DNA of 47,391 bases from an uncultured Collinsella sp. (GTDB lineage: Bacteria; Actinomycetota; Coriobacteriia; Coriobacteriales; Coriobacteriaceae): positions 1 through 47,391 of the forward strand of contig CAUAEH010000009.1 of the NCBI GenBank assembly GCA_958427975.1. Direction: 5' to 3'. A model generated the notes under the pieces. The model did no database searches. It saw only the letters and a list, made by a program, of their open reading frames with translations, and was not told where the DNA came from. Positions 1-7,197 of this stretch are shown here, in pieces; positions within the stretch are counted from its first letter, which is position 1; every line of letters starts with the position of its first letter. Made by a program: the position numbers and the translations under genes.

Positions 1-332
1 ACGCCTGCAAGGCATACGAAGAGGCAAAGGCCGCGGCAGACAAGGCCACCTCGCCCGAGATAACGAAACCGACCGAGACAGTGCCTCCCTCCGGCTCAAC
101 GCAACCCGCCGAGGCGACACCGCCCACCGGCTCGTCCGCGACCGGTAAAGACACCTCGCCAAGCTCCACCAAGCAGGCGAACTCGAGCAGCGGCAAGCAA
201 GCGGATACGACCGCCGGCAAGCTCGCGAACACGGGCGACGCAGCGCCGAGCGCAATCGCACTCGCAGGAATCGCCGCCGCAGGACTCGGAATAACCGCCA
301 CAGCCACACGCCGCCTCAAGAACTCAAAATAG
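1..332 (+). CDS. C-terminal end of a sortase-anchored surface protein (5' truncated by window)
   Basis: The reading frame is open from base 3 and ends at the TAG at 330-332; the start lies outside the window. The visible part is an Ala/Lys/Glu-rich stretch, then a Thr/Ser/Pro-rich low-complexity spacer typical of wall-spanning regions. It is followed by LANTG (bases 222-236), a hydrophobic segment rich in Ala/Ile/Gly and a positively charged tail ending RRLKNSK. That order (motif, membrane segment, charged tail) is the classic sortase sorting signal, with LANTG as a variant of LPXTG. The protein is probably secreted and covalently attached to peptidoglycan. The function of the missing ectodomain cannot be judged from this fragment. 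A strong terminator follows about 45 bases downstream. Confidence 0.8.
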   Translation, partial: ACKAYEEAKAAADKATSPEITKPTETVPPSGSTQPAEATPPTGSSATGKDTSPSSTKQANSSSGKQADTTAGKLANTGDAAPSAIALAGIAAAGLGITATATRRLKNSK

Positions 333-376
333 CTGCCAGAGCATACCACCTTCGCCAATCCACAAACCCAGAGACA

Positions 377-417
377 AAAGAGGCCCGTTTCCCCAACCCA
401 GGGAAACGGGCCTCTTT
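377..417 (+). terminator. Terminator after the surface-protein gene
   Basis: A 17-bp perfect inverted repeat (377-393 and 401-417) with a 7-nt loop begins AAAGAGGCCCG and ends CGGGCCTCTTT, so it carries U-rich ends in both orientations. It lies 45 bases after the surface-protein stop codon. It could also stop minus-strand transcripts coming from the SRP RNA gene. Confidence 0.9.
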
Positions 418-559
418 AACTGCAAAAATTCAAGCAACAGCACCGCCGCCTCTTGAACCACGCAGCCATCAATGCCCAGACAACGCCAACGAGCAGCATT
501 CCTTAAGGGATAGATTAAATTAGATAAACGCGCCTTTACGGGTGATTTTTGGACGACGG

Positions 560-654
560 GGCCCGGCCGGCGTCGAGGTGTTTGGTAGTCGAGCGATCCC
601 GCAGGCGAAGCCGAGGACCAGCGAGACACCAAATACCCCGTCGCCGGCCGGGCC
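560..654. repeat. Fold-back element, 13-bp perfect outer arms
   Basis: Bases 560-572 (GGCCCGGCCGGCG) are the exact reverse complement of 642-654. The pairing continues inward imperfectly to TTTGGT (581-586) against ACCAAA (628-633), leaving a roughly 40-nt centre. The element sits just downstream (minus strand) of the SRP RNA gene. No open frame of interest is present. It may be a structured RNA or a mobile intergenic palindrome. Confidence 0.6.
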
Positions 655-670
655 ATGTCGCGGCACCAAA

Positions 671-790
671 AAGCGCCCGTGCGCTCGATGGATTCGGATG
701 CCCGACAGAGGCTCCTTATGGCTGCTTCCTTCCGGACCTGACCAGATTCGGAACATGTCGTCATCCGAACCCATCGAACGCGCTAGGCGC
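671..790 (-). ncRNA. ffs: Signal recognition particle RNA (bacterial 4.5S-type)
   Basis: Read on the minus strand, the centre carries the near-invariant SRP tip GGTCAGGTCCGGAAGGAAGC (within 719-744), the Ffh-binding asymmetric and symmetric loops of domain IV. The flanks pair as a long rod: GCGTTCGATGGGTTCGGATG on the 5' side faces CATCCGAATCCATCGAGCGC on the 3' side. The 5' end, near 790, is placed by the promoter just upstream. The 3' end is placed at the T-run after GGGCGC (about 671-673). At roughly 115-120 nt it is the short form lacking an Alu domain. The RNA binds Ffh and directs ribosomes translating membrane proteins to FtsY and SecYEG. Confidence 0.93.
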
Positions 791-797
791 TCGGTAT

Positions 798-826
798 ATC
801 TTACCTGCTCCCGCCCGCCAGAGCAA
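798..826 (-). promoter_or_regulatory. Promoter of the SRP RNA gene
   Basis: On the minus strand a -35 box TTGCTC (826-821) and a -10 box TAAGAT (803-798) are separated by exactly 17 bases. This places the start of transcription near 790, where the SRP RNA helix begins. Confidence 0.7.
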
Positions 827-835
827 GGTAGCTAA

Positions 836-917
836 TTTGGGACGGGGCTTTTTTGACTACTTTTGCAGCCCGATTGTCAGAGCAGCCAATGAGTAGTCAA
901 AATAGTCCCATCCCAAA
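836..917. repeat. Nested fold-back element
   Basis: The outer arms TTTGGGACGGG (836-846) and CCCATCCCAAA (907-917) pair with one mismatch. The inner arms TTTTGACTAC (851-860) and GTAGTCAAAA (893-902) are perfect. No coding potential is seen. It lies immediately upstream of the SRP promoter on the opposite side from the fold-back at 560-654. Confidence 0.55.
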
Positions 918-952
918 ATGACCGGCTTGGTGCCGCACCACAGAAAGGGCCC

Positions 953-1080
953 ATCTACTACGTTTAGGCCACAGGGGTCAACCATAGCCGGCTTTTTCGA
1001 AAATCGGCAAGCTTTCTACCTGCGGTTTTAATTTCACAAAATCCGGGATGGTCGAGGGTGTTCCGTTAAACGTAGTAGAT
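953..1080. repeat. 128-bp element with 14-bp perfect terminal inverted repeats
   Basis: ATCTACTACGTTTA (953-966) is the exact reverse complement of 1067-1080. Inside, ACCATAGCCGG (981-991) roughly mirrors CCGGGATGGT (1043-1052), so the whole unit can fold back. It has no open frame and is more AT-rich than its surroundings. Terminal repeats with a non-coding interior are the layout of a miniature inverted-repeat element, but I see no target-site duplication. Confidence 0.5.
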
Positions 1081-1142
1081 TGCCACATTTCATGACAGAC
1101 GGTCCGGCTCGAGACCCAAGGCAGCCAGCCTCGAATGGACAT

Positions 1143-1221
1143 TCTCGAAGTTGCGGTGGAATACGGACTGAATTGGCCCCTTTAAGGCAAAAACGCTCCG
1201 TATTTCACCGCAACTTATCGA
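1143..1221. repeat. Fold-back element before the TadA-glycerate kinase stop
   Basis: TTGCGGTGGAATACGGA (1151-1167) pairs with TCCGTATTTCACCGCAA (1197-1213) with one mismatch. Weaker pairing extends outward (TCTCGAAG against CTTATCGAG). The loop is 29 nt. The element ends 12 bases from the stop of the minus-strand gene at 1233 and might act as its 3' structure, though no clean T-run follows. Confidence 0.5.
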
Positions 1222-1232
1222 GGGGATGGGTT

Positions 1233-3014
1233 TTAGAGGCGAGCGAGGTCGTAGGCTTGGGCGGCTGACTCACCGGCGAAGATGAGGTTGGTTGTGGCTT
1301 CCTGAGGATTGAGCGCCTGGTCGAGAGGCATGGGCTTGCGGCAGATCGGCAGTACCAAGTCGATACCTTGCTCATATACCGCGTTCAGGTTGTCAGCACG
1401 GCCGCCCACGACGGCGACCACCGGCTTGCCATATCGCCTGGCGCGGCGAGCCACACCCACCGGCGCCTTACCGGCGGCGGACTGCTCATCCATATTGCCC
1501 TCGCCCGTTATGACCAGGTCGACATCGCGCACGCGCTCGTCAAACCCCACGAGATCGAGCACCGTCTCCACGCCCGAACGCAGCTCCGCCCCGAGCGCCA
1601 GCAGCGCGGCACCCAGGCCGCCTGCGGCACCGGCACCGGGCACTCCGAGCACCGAGCAAAATGTCCGAGCACCCTCGGGCACGCGCAACAATCCCTGAGC
1701 CCGCACCCCGGTAATTGCCGCATCGAGCAGGCGACCGTAGCCGACCATCCAGCTGTCGTACCTGCGCAGCGCCTCAGCGTCATCCGTCGGCAGGCCCTTC
1801 TGCCCGCCAAACACCGCCAGCGCACCGCGGCGTCCCACGAGCGGATTCTCGACATCCGAAAGCACAACGATACGAGCGCCGCTCAGTGCACGAAGCGCTG
1901 ACGTCAAATCGATACTCGACACGTGTTCAAGGCCCGCAAGACCAGGGGCGACATCGCAGTCCTGATCATCGACCACACGCGCGCCCAGCGCCTGCAGCAT
2001 GCCGGCGCCACCGTCGTTGGTGGCACTGCCGCCCAAGCCAATATAGATAGTCTTTACCCCGACACGAGCTGCACGGAGCATCAGCTCGCCCACGCCATAG
2101 GTTGTAGCAGCCAGCGCCGCCGATTCCGTGCAAGGTGAGTACCCGATGCCTGCTGCTTCGGCCATCTCAATAACAACCGACTCGTGCTCGCCGTCCACTA
2201 ACATCCGGGCAGGCACACCATCGCCAAAGGGTCCCGCAACCTCGCAGGTCACAATCTCACCGCCGCATGCGGCAACGGCATCGAGCGTTCCCTCGCCACC
2301 ATCTGCCAGCGGCAATGCGCGCACCTCGGCATCGGGCCAAACGCGGCGCACGCCTTCGGCAACCGCCGCCTCCGCCTGCGCACTCGACACGCTGCCCTTA
2401 AAGGAGTCGATCGCCAACAGCACACGGCGAGGCCGGCGGCACGCAGGGCCAAAGTCAACCGCCGTGCCAGCATCCTCACCGGCACCTGCAAGCGCTGCGG
2501 CGTGAGCGGCGTGTGCTTCAAGATCGGCACCGCAACCGCAATCAGCGCCACCCGCTCCGCGCAGACCGCCAAAATAGCTACTCAGCAGCTCGCGGCATTC
2601 ATCCGCCAGGACCCCAGCCGTCACGTTAAACCGATGATTCAGGCGCGAGTCGGCATTCAAATCGTATAGGGATCCCAACGCGCCCGCCTTGGCATCACTC
2701 GCGCCATACACGCAGCGCCCCACGCGCGCGTTAACCATAAGGCCTGCGCACATGCAGCAGGGTTCCAACGTCACATAGACCGTACAGTCGGAAAGGCGCC
2801 AGCGACCGAGCGACCGAGCGGCAGCGCACAGGGCCGCGAACTCTGCATGAGCCGAAGGATCCTGATCGAGCTCGCGCCGATTGTGCGCCCTCGCGACGAT
2901 CTCGCCGTCGCGCACCACTACGGCTCCGATGGGCACCTCGCCCACCGCCGCGGCGGCTCGCGCCTCCGCCAGCGCCTCGCGCATGAACTTCTCGTCGATT
3001 TCGGTGATCGTCAT
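1233..3014 (-). CDS. TadA tRNA adenosine deaminase fused to a glycerate kinase
   Basis: This 593-residue protein holds two enzymes in one frame. Residues 1-150 are a tRNA-specific adenosine deaminase: zinc motif HAE (56-58) and PCCMC (85-89). It converts A34 of tRNA-Arg(ACG) to inosine. Residues 151-195 are an Ala/Gly-rich linker with CGCG and a basic CRRPRR end. Residues 196-593 are a type-2 glycerate kinase (GarK/GlxK family) with AIDSFKGSVSS, LADGGEGTLDA and GLGGSATNDGGAGML. That domain phosphorylates glycerate to 2-phosphoglycerate. The ATG at 3014 is chosen because the TadA fold begins there and GGGAAGG lies upstream; a GTG at 3065 is in frame but abuts the divergent tRNA gene. I know no metabolic link between the two activities. 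A cleaved or internally initiated product is possible. Confidence 0.9.
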   Translation of the reverse strand: MTITEIDEKFMREALAEARAAAAVGEVPIGAVVVRDGEIVARAHNRRELDQDPSAHAEFAALCAAARSLGRWRLSDCTVYVTLEPCCMCAGLMVNARVGRCVYGASDAKAGALGSLYDLNADSRLNHRFNVTAGVLADECRELLSSYFGGLRGAGGADCGCGADLEAHAAHAAALAGAGEDAGTAVDFGPACRRPRRVLLAIDSFKGSVSSAQAEAAVAEGVRRVWPDAEVRALPLADGGEGTLDAVAACGGEIVTCEVAGPFGDGVPARMLVDGEHESVVIEMAEAAGIGYSPCTESAALAATTYGVGELMLRAARVGVKTIYIGLGGSATNDGGAGMLQALGARVVDDQDCDVAPGLAGLEHVSSIDLTSALRALSGARIVVLSDVENPLVGRRGALAVFGGQKGLPTDDAEALRRYDSWMVGYGRLLDAAITGVRAQGLLRVPEGARTFCSVLGVPGAGAAGGLGAALLALGAELRSGVETVLDLVGFDERVRDVDLVITGEGNMDEQSAAGKAPVGVARRARRYGKPVVAVVGGRADNLNAVYEQGIDLVLPICRKPMPLDQALNPQEATTNLIFAGESAAQAYDLARL

Positions 3015-3065
3015 CGTTCGCCTTCCCTGTTGCAAATTCAAAACGATGCTATCATTACGACTCAC

Positions 3066-3155
3066 GGAGAGATGGCAGAGCGGTTGAATGCGGCGGTCTT
3101 GAAAACCGTTGAGCGCGAGAGCGTTCCGGGGGTTCGAATCCCCCTCTCTCCGCCA
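3066..3155 (+). tRNA. tRNA-Ser (anticodon UGA)
   Basis: The acceptor strand GGAGAGA pairs with TCTCTCC. The anticodon loop reads CTTGAAAA with anticodon TGA, a long variable arm follows as expected for serine, the T arm contains GGTTCGAATCC, and CCA is encoded (3153-3155). A TATCAT -10 candidate lies at 3050-3055. It is transcribed divergently from the TadA fusion, which is itself a tRNA-modifying enzyme. Confidence 0.97.
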
Positions 3156-3157
3156 CT

Positions 3158-3754
3158 TTAGTGATGCACCGGTGTCATGGTCCGCTCAAACAGCGCATCG
3201 ACCACGTCGGCTATCTCAGGTCGACGCTCAAGATCGTGGCCTGATTCCCACCATATCGTGAAAAGACGAATAATACCGCCGGCGACAAACTCAGACGTCG
3301 TCTCGAGTGACACGGGGGCCAGGGCATCCTCGGCAAGCACGTTCATCACACGCTCGCGGATGGAGCGGGCAATGCGGTCGCAAATAACGTTGGTCAACAT
3401 GCCCGACATGCTGCTTGCCAAAATGTTGTCCATGAGCCGCTCGTGCGTCAGAATCAAATCCATGGCATCGTCCAAAATCGCGTGCCGAAGCGCGCGCACG
3501 TCCTCGGCAGACACCGCGCCGGCCTCATCGGGCTGTTTTTGCGGCAAGCCCGACATGAGCTCATCGATATAAAAGGCAAAGTAATCGTTCTTGTCGCGAA
3601 AGTGCTTGTAGAACGTCGTGCGGCGAATCATGGCCCGGTCGCACAGCATGGCGACCGTCAGGTCCTCAAACCGATGCTCCTCGAGAAGCTCGGTAAAGGC
3701 ATCGAACAGGGCGCGGTAGGTTTTCTTGATGCGAAGGTCCACTGGTATCGCCAT
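3158..3754 (-). CDS. TetR-family transcriptional regulator
   Basis: A 198-residue protein with an N-terminal TetR helix-turn-helix at about residues 30-52 (LTVAMLCDRAMIRRTTFYKH), including the usual TTFYKHF recognition helix. An all-helical C-terminal ligand and dimer domain follows. The ATG at 3754 is preferred over longer in-frame starts, because the N-terminus MAIPVDLRIKKTYRAL matches the family and everything upstream looks non-coding. The Shine-Dalgarno signal is poor, so the mRNA may be leaderless. The gene converges on tRNA-Ser with a two-base gap. LemA is divergent from it and about 200 bases away; it or an unlinked gene may be the target. The ligand is unknown. Confidence 0.85.
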   Translation of the reverse strand: MAIPVDLRIKKTYRALFDAFTELLEEHRFEDLTVAMLCDRAMIRRTTFYKHFRDKNDYFAFYIDELMSGLPQKQPDEAGAVSAEDVRALRHAILDDAMDLILTHERLMDNILASSMSGMLTNVICDRIARSIRERVMNVLAEDALAPVSLETTSEFVAGGIIRLFTIWWESGHDLERRPEIADVVDALFERTMTPVHH

Positions 3755-3953
3755 CCTCAGGACAAAGACAACACTCGTCAATCTGTCGCATATCTTACAC
3801 CTGTACCTCGCGCGCTTTGCCCCGGTGCCAACCCCGCCGAAAACACAACGCTTACCGGAAAGTTCGGCACGGTAAAACGTTGCGGGTATACTAGTAGCGT
3901 TATACCAACGGCAGCTGGCGCATGCCGCCGCGGCCATTCGAAACGGAGACATC

Positions 3954-4505
3954 ATGATTACCGTCATCATCGGCATCGTTGTTGTCATTGTGATTGTCTG
4001 CGCCATCGCCGGCATCTACAACAACATGGTCACCAAGCGTAACCGCATCGATAACGCCTGGCAGAACATCGATACGCAGCTGCAGCGCCGTAACGACCTG
4101 ATCCCCAACCTGGTCGAAACCGTCAAGGGCTACGCCAAGCACGAGCAGGAGACGCTCTCCGCCGTGATCAGCGCGCGTAACACCGCCGTCAAGGCCACCA
4201 CGCCCGAGGCCAAGATGGAAGCCGACAACGTGCTGACCGGCGCACTGCGCCAGCTCTTCGCTGTGGCCGAGGCCTATCCCGATCTTAAGGCAAACACCAA
4301 CTTTACGCAGCTGCAGGCATCGCTCGAGGACACCGAGAACAAGATTAGCTATGCACGCCAGAGCTACAACGACTGCGTGCTCAGCTACAACAACGCCATT
4401 CAGACGTTCCCGGCTGTCATCTTTGCTGGCATCTTCCAGTTTAAGGAGCGCCAGGGCTTCGAGGCCGCTGAAGCAGCCCGCCAGGCCCCGACCGTCAAGT
4501 TCTAG
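3954..4505 (+). CDS. lemA: LemA family protein
   Basis: The 183 residues match the LemA family closely. An N-terminal membrane segment (residues 2-20, rich in Ile and Val) is followed by the signature YNNMVTKRNRIDNAWQNIDT and the NDLIPNLVETVKGYAKHE block, then a helical bundle ending in FKERQGFEAAEAARQAPTVKF. LemA proteins are membrane-anchored helical bundles whose molecular role is unsettled; they often accompany TPM-domain or peptidase genes, which are absent here. The gene appears to be a single transcription unit. A -10 candidate TATACT lies at 3888-3893 and a terminator follows the stop. Confidence 0.92.
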   Translation: MITVIIGIVVVIVIVCAIAGIYNNMVTKRNRIDNAWQNIDTQLQRRNDLIPNLVETVKGYAKHEQETLSAVISARNTAVKATTPEAKMEADNVLTGALRQLFAVAEAYPDLKANTNFTQLQASLEDTENKISYARQSYNDCVLSYNNAIQTFPAVIFAGIFQFKERQGFEAAEAARQAPTVKF

Positions 4506-4541
4506 TAGTTTGACAGCGCATCCTTAATCGGCCAAATGCAT

Positions 4542-4587
4542 AAACCGCCCCGTCGAATGCACACTTCGACGGGACGGTTTCCTTTTT
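4542..4587 (+). terminator. Terminator of lemA
   Basis: AAACCGCCCCGTCGAA (4542-4557) pairs with TTCGACGGGACGGTTT (4565-4580) with one mismatch and is followed by CCTTTTTC. Confidence 0.9.
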
Positions 4588-4607
4588 CGCGAAGGTCCCC
4601 CTCTAAG

Positions 4608-4816
4608 CGTCGTGCATTTTTAGGAGTATTCAACATAACCAAGGGCTTCGGGCGCCACGACAAATGCCAAAGACCGCGAATATCCCTGCAAATCAAACGC
4701 TGTCAGCCCGTAACCCCACCCATCATTCGTAGAAAACATCGAGAACTCCCGATTTTTTGCCCGAAGCCGGTATGCAGGGGCCTTCGATTGCAGAATACTC
4801 GCAAAAATGCACGTCG
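4608..4816. repeat. Large imperfect fold-back (about 209 bp)
   Basis: The outer arms 4608-4631 and 4793-4816 match at 21 of 24 positions and include the shared words TGCATTTTT and GAGTATTC. Inner arms GGCTTCGGGC (4644-4653) and GCCCGAAGCC (4759-4768) are perfect. Short minus-strand frames across it look like palindrome shadows. It accounts for the first part of the 479-base gap between lemA and ilvE. Confidence 0.55.
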
Positions 4817-4850
4817 CCACCGCCCCCACATGGCGCGAAGCAAAACAAAA

Positions 4851-4961
4851 GGGCGACCTTCCTTTCCGGCGCACTCCGCAGGACGAAAGAACCTCCGCCG
4901 CACAAAGTGCGCAGCGGAGGTTCTTTCATGTCCGAGGACGCGCCGGAAAGGAAGGTCGCCC
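4851..4961. repeat. Double fold-back with 22-bp perfect arms and inner hairpin
   Basis: Bases 4851-4872 and 4940-4961 are exact reverse complements (22 bp, core CCTTCCTTTCCGG). Inside, GAAAGAACCTCCGC (4884-4897) pairs perfectly with 4914-4927. It ends 24 bases before the ilvE stop on the minus strand. The inner hairpin reads like a terminator stem with a TTCTTTC end, so the element may provide the 3' end of ilvE. Confidence 0.7.
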
Positions 4962-4984
4962 TCGGGCCGGACAGCTAAGACAGC

Positions 4985-6037
4985 TTACGCGACGGTGTAA
5001 ACCCAGTTGTGCTTATCCTCGACAGCACCGGACTGGATACCAGTCAGGGTCTCGCGGAGCTTCTTCATCACAGGACCGATCTCGGTGTAGCCAGCCGGGA
5101 AGGTCACGGTCTCGTCGGCGCCGTAAACCTTGTTGTCGATCTCGCCAACCGGGGAGATGACGGCAGCGGTGCCGCACAGGCCGCACTCCACAAAGGTGCC
5201 GGCCTTGACCTCGGCCCACTCGACGGGACGCTGGTCGACGGTCATGCCCAGGTCCTGAGCAACCTGAACGAGCGAACGACGGGTGATAGAGGGCAGGATG
5301 GAGTCGGTGTGCGACTGAGGAACGACGAGGGTGCCGTCCTCCTTCACGAACAGGACGTTGGCGCCACCGGTCTCCTCGACATAGGTGCGGGACTCGGAGT
5401 CGAGATACAGGTTCTCGGCATAGCCCTCGCGATGGGCCTCCATCGTGGGCTTAAGGGACATGGCGTAGTTGAGGCCGGCCTTGATGTTGCCGGTGCCGTG
5501 CGGTGCGGCACGGTCATACTCGGAAACGCGCAGCTTGACGGGCTTGAGGCCACCCTTAAAGTACGGACCGACCGGGGTCACGAGAATGCGGAACGTGTAC
5601 TCAGGAGCGGGAGCCACGCCGATCACGTCACCGGAGCCGATCATAAACGGACGCACGTACAGGGTCGCGCCGGAGCCGAAGGGCGGAACCCAGGCGGCGT
5701 TGGCAGAAACGACCTGCTTGACGGCCTCAACGAACTTGTCCTTGGGGAACGGGGGCATCTCGAGGCGCTGGGCAGAGTTATACATACGCTCAGCGTTCAT
5801 GTCGGGACGGAAGCAGACGATGCTGCCGTCCTCGGCGGTGTAGGCCTTCAGGCCCTCAAAGACCTCCTGGCAGTAATGGAAGATACCGCCGCACTCGGAG
5901 ACATGCAGGGTGTGGTCGGTGGTCAGGCCGCCCTCGTCCCACTCGCCATCCTTCCAATGAGCCTCGTAGCTGTAATCGGTCTTCATGTAGCCAAAGCCGA
6001 GGCTACCCCAATCGATATCCTTCTTCTCGACAGTCAT
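4985..6037 (-). CDS. ilvE: Branched-chain amino acid aminotransferase
   Basis: A 350-residue fold-type IV PLP aminotransferase of the eukaryote-like BCAT group. The N-terminal half has the family words LGFGYMKTDYSYEAHWKDG, YCQEVFEGLKAY and RPDMNAERM. The PLP lysine lies in TGNIKAGLNYA. The C-terminal half has YVEETGGANVLFV, LPSITRRSL and ECGLCGTAAVISPVG. It interconverts Leu, Ile and Val with their 2-oxo acids, using glutamate as amino donor. The ATG at 6037 is chosen because AAGGAG lies just upstream and the BCAT fold begins there. A TACAAT box on the minus strand (6196-6191) would give a leader of about 140 nt. I found no T-box motif in that leader. Confidence 0.95.
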   Translation of the reverse strand: MTVEKKDIDWGSLGFGYMKTDYSYEAHWKDGEWDEGGLTTDHTLHVSECGGIFHYCQEVFEGLKAYTAEDGSIVCFRPDMNAERMYNSAQRLEMPPFPKDKFVEAVKQVVSANAAWVPPFGSGATLYVRPFMIGSGDVIGVAPAPEYTFRILVTPVGPYFKGGLKPVKLRVSEYDRAAPHGTGNIKAGLNYAMSLKPTMEAHREGYAENLYLDSESRTYVEETGGANVLFVKEDGTLVVPQSHTDSILPSITRRSLVQVAQDLGMTVDQRPVEWAEVKAGTFVECGLCGTAAVISPVGEIDNKVYGADETVTFPAGYTEIGPVMKKLRETLTGIQSGAVEDKHNWVYTVA

Positions 6038-6264
6038 ATGCCGCTCCTTACATACACAGTTGCATACTCGCGAACCCGCACGCAAGGACCGAGGCCGACC
6101 GCGTCGCAACGTCGCACGCCCGGAGCGTAGAGCCGGACGGGACACGCGAGCAGCATCAAAGCCGATGGCACGTCGATTCGCATGCACGAGATTGTACTCC
6201 CCGCACGCGTCTGATAAAACGTTTTTCTTTAACTAACTAAAGTATTTTCATTTGACCGAAGCTA

Positions 6265-6300
6265 AAGAGGCCCGCCACCGTAAGCAGTGACGGGCCTCAA
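6265..6300 (-). terminator. Terminator of the DedA gene
   Basis: GAGGCCCG (6267-6274) pairs with CGGGCCTC (6291-6298). On the minus strand the stem is followed by TTTAGC. It lies about 36 bases after the dedA stop. Confidence 0.8.
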
Positions 6301-6335
6301 CTGTACGGTCTGCGCGCTGGCTCGAGCTAGGCGTT

Positions 6336-6974
6336 CTATTTGCCCAGCTTGGCCTTAACCAGACCGACCACGGTCGGGATGATCGACACGGCAACGATGC
6401 CGATAATCAGCAGCTCAAAGTGCTCCTGCACAAAGGGAATGCCGCCAAAGAAGTAGCCCAGCAGCGTAAAGACCGTTGACCAGGTAATGCCACCCAGCAC
6501 GTTAAAGACGACAAAGTTGCGCCAGTGCATGCCGCCCATGCCAGCGATAAAGGGCACAAAGGTGCGGATAAACGGGAAGAAGCGACCCAGGAAGATGGCC
6601 AGGTGACCCCACTTGTCCAAGAAGTCCTCGGACTTTTTGATGCGCTCGGGCGTCATGGCCTTGACCTTGCCCGAAGCGATGATCTTTTTGCCAAAGAAGT
6701 GACCGATCATAAAGTTGCACTGATCGCCCAAGATGGCAGCAGCCCATGCGACGGCCAGCAGGGCCACGATGTTAAAGCCACCGTTGTGGGCAAAGAAACC
6801 CGAGGCGAACAGCAGCGAATCACCGGGAAGGAACGGGAAGAACACCACGCCCGTCTCGATAAAGATGATCAGGAACACGCAGCCGTAGGCCATAAGCGGA
6901 CCGGCGGCGATCCAGCTGGCGATCGCGGTGCGCGGATCCTTAAGCAGCTCGGCGATAAAATTGATGAAACCCAT
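6336..6974 (-). CDS. DedA-family membrane protein
   Basis: A 212-residue polytopic protein of the DedA/SNARE-associated family. It has the hallmark FLPGDSLLFASGFFAH, GDQCNFMIGHFFGKK and FLGRFFPFIRTFVPFIAGMG segments, with the conserved Arg and Pro residues that form the re-entrant core, plus hydrophobic C-terminal helices. Family members are proton-driven flippases implicated in recycling undecaprenyl phosphate or phospholipids; the exact substrate here is unknown. The ATG at 6974 is preceded by GAGAGG. The gene diverges from cysE across a roughly 220-base gap and has its own terminator. Confidence 0.92.
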   Translation of the reverse strand: MGFINFIAELLKDPRTAIASWIAAGPLMAYGCVFLIIFIETGVVFFPFLPGDSLLFASGFFAHNGGFNIVALLAVAWAAAILGDQCNFMIGHFFGKKIIASGKVKAMTPERIKKSEDFLDKWGHLAIFLGRFFPFIRTFVPFIAGMGGMHWRNFVVFNVLGGITWSTVFTLLGYFFGGIPFVQEHFELLIIGIVAVSIIPTVVGLVKAKLGK

Positions 6975-7139
6975 GAAGTAAAACCTCTCAGTTGTGGGCG
7001 CGGATACGTCCAAGTTGACCAGTATACGGTTGCGGCGTCCCCTCGTGCGCAACCCCACAAAAGCATGACTCCATTACCAGCAAGTTTGCATAACTGACAC
7101 CTGTCGCGCAATGCCGCCAAGATTGTCCTTCCTAATCCC

Positions 7140-7156
7140 TAGCGAATCGCTATACT
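7140..7156 (+). promoter_or_regulatory. cysE -10 box overlapped by a 13-bp palindrome
   Basis: TAGCGA-A-TCGCTA (7140-7152) is a perfect palindrome overlapping a TATACT -10 box (7151-7156), 42 bases before the cysE start. That geometry suits a repressor operator controlling cysE. No -35 at ideal spacing is obvious, though TTGTCC is at 7123-7128. Confidence 0.45.
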
Positions 7157-7197
7157 TTATTGAATCGCATTGCCATGGCGCTAAGGGAGGGCGGCCG

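Noticed and set aside
4620..4874. Minus-strand frame of 84 codons between lemA and ilvE
   Set aside because: It lies across the large fold-backs, so its sequence is dictated by palindromes. No ribosome site and no recognisable domain.
6038..6190. T-box or amino-acid attenuator in the ilvE leader
   Set aside because: A leader of about 140 nt is likely, but no T-box sequence, terminator stem or branched-chain codon run is visible.
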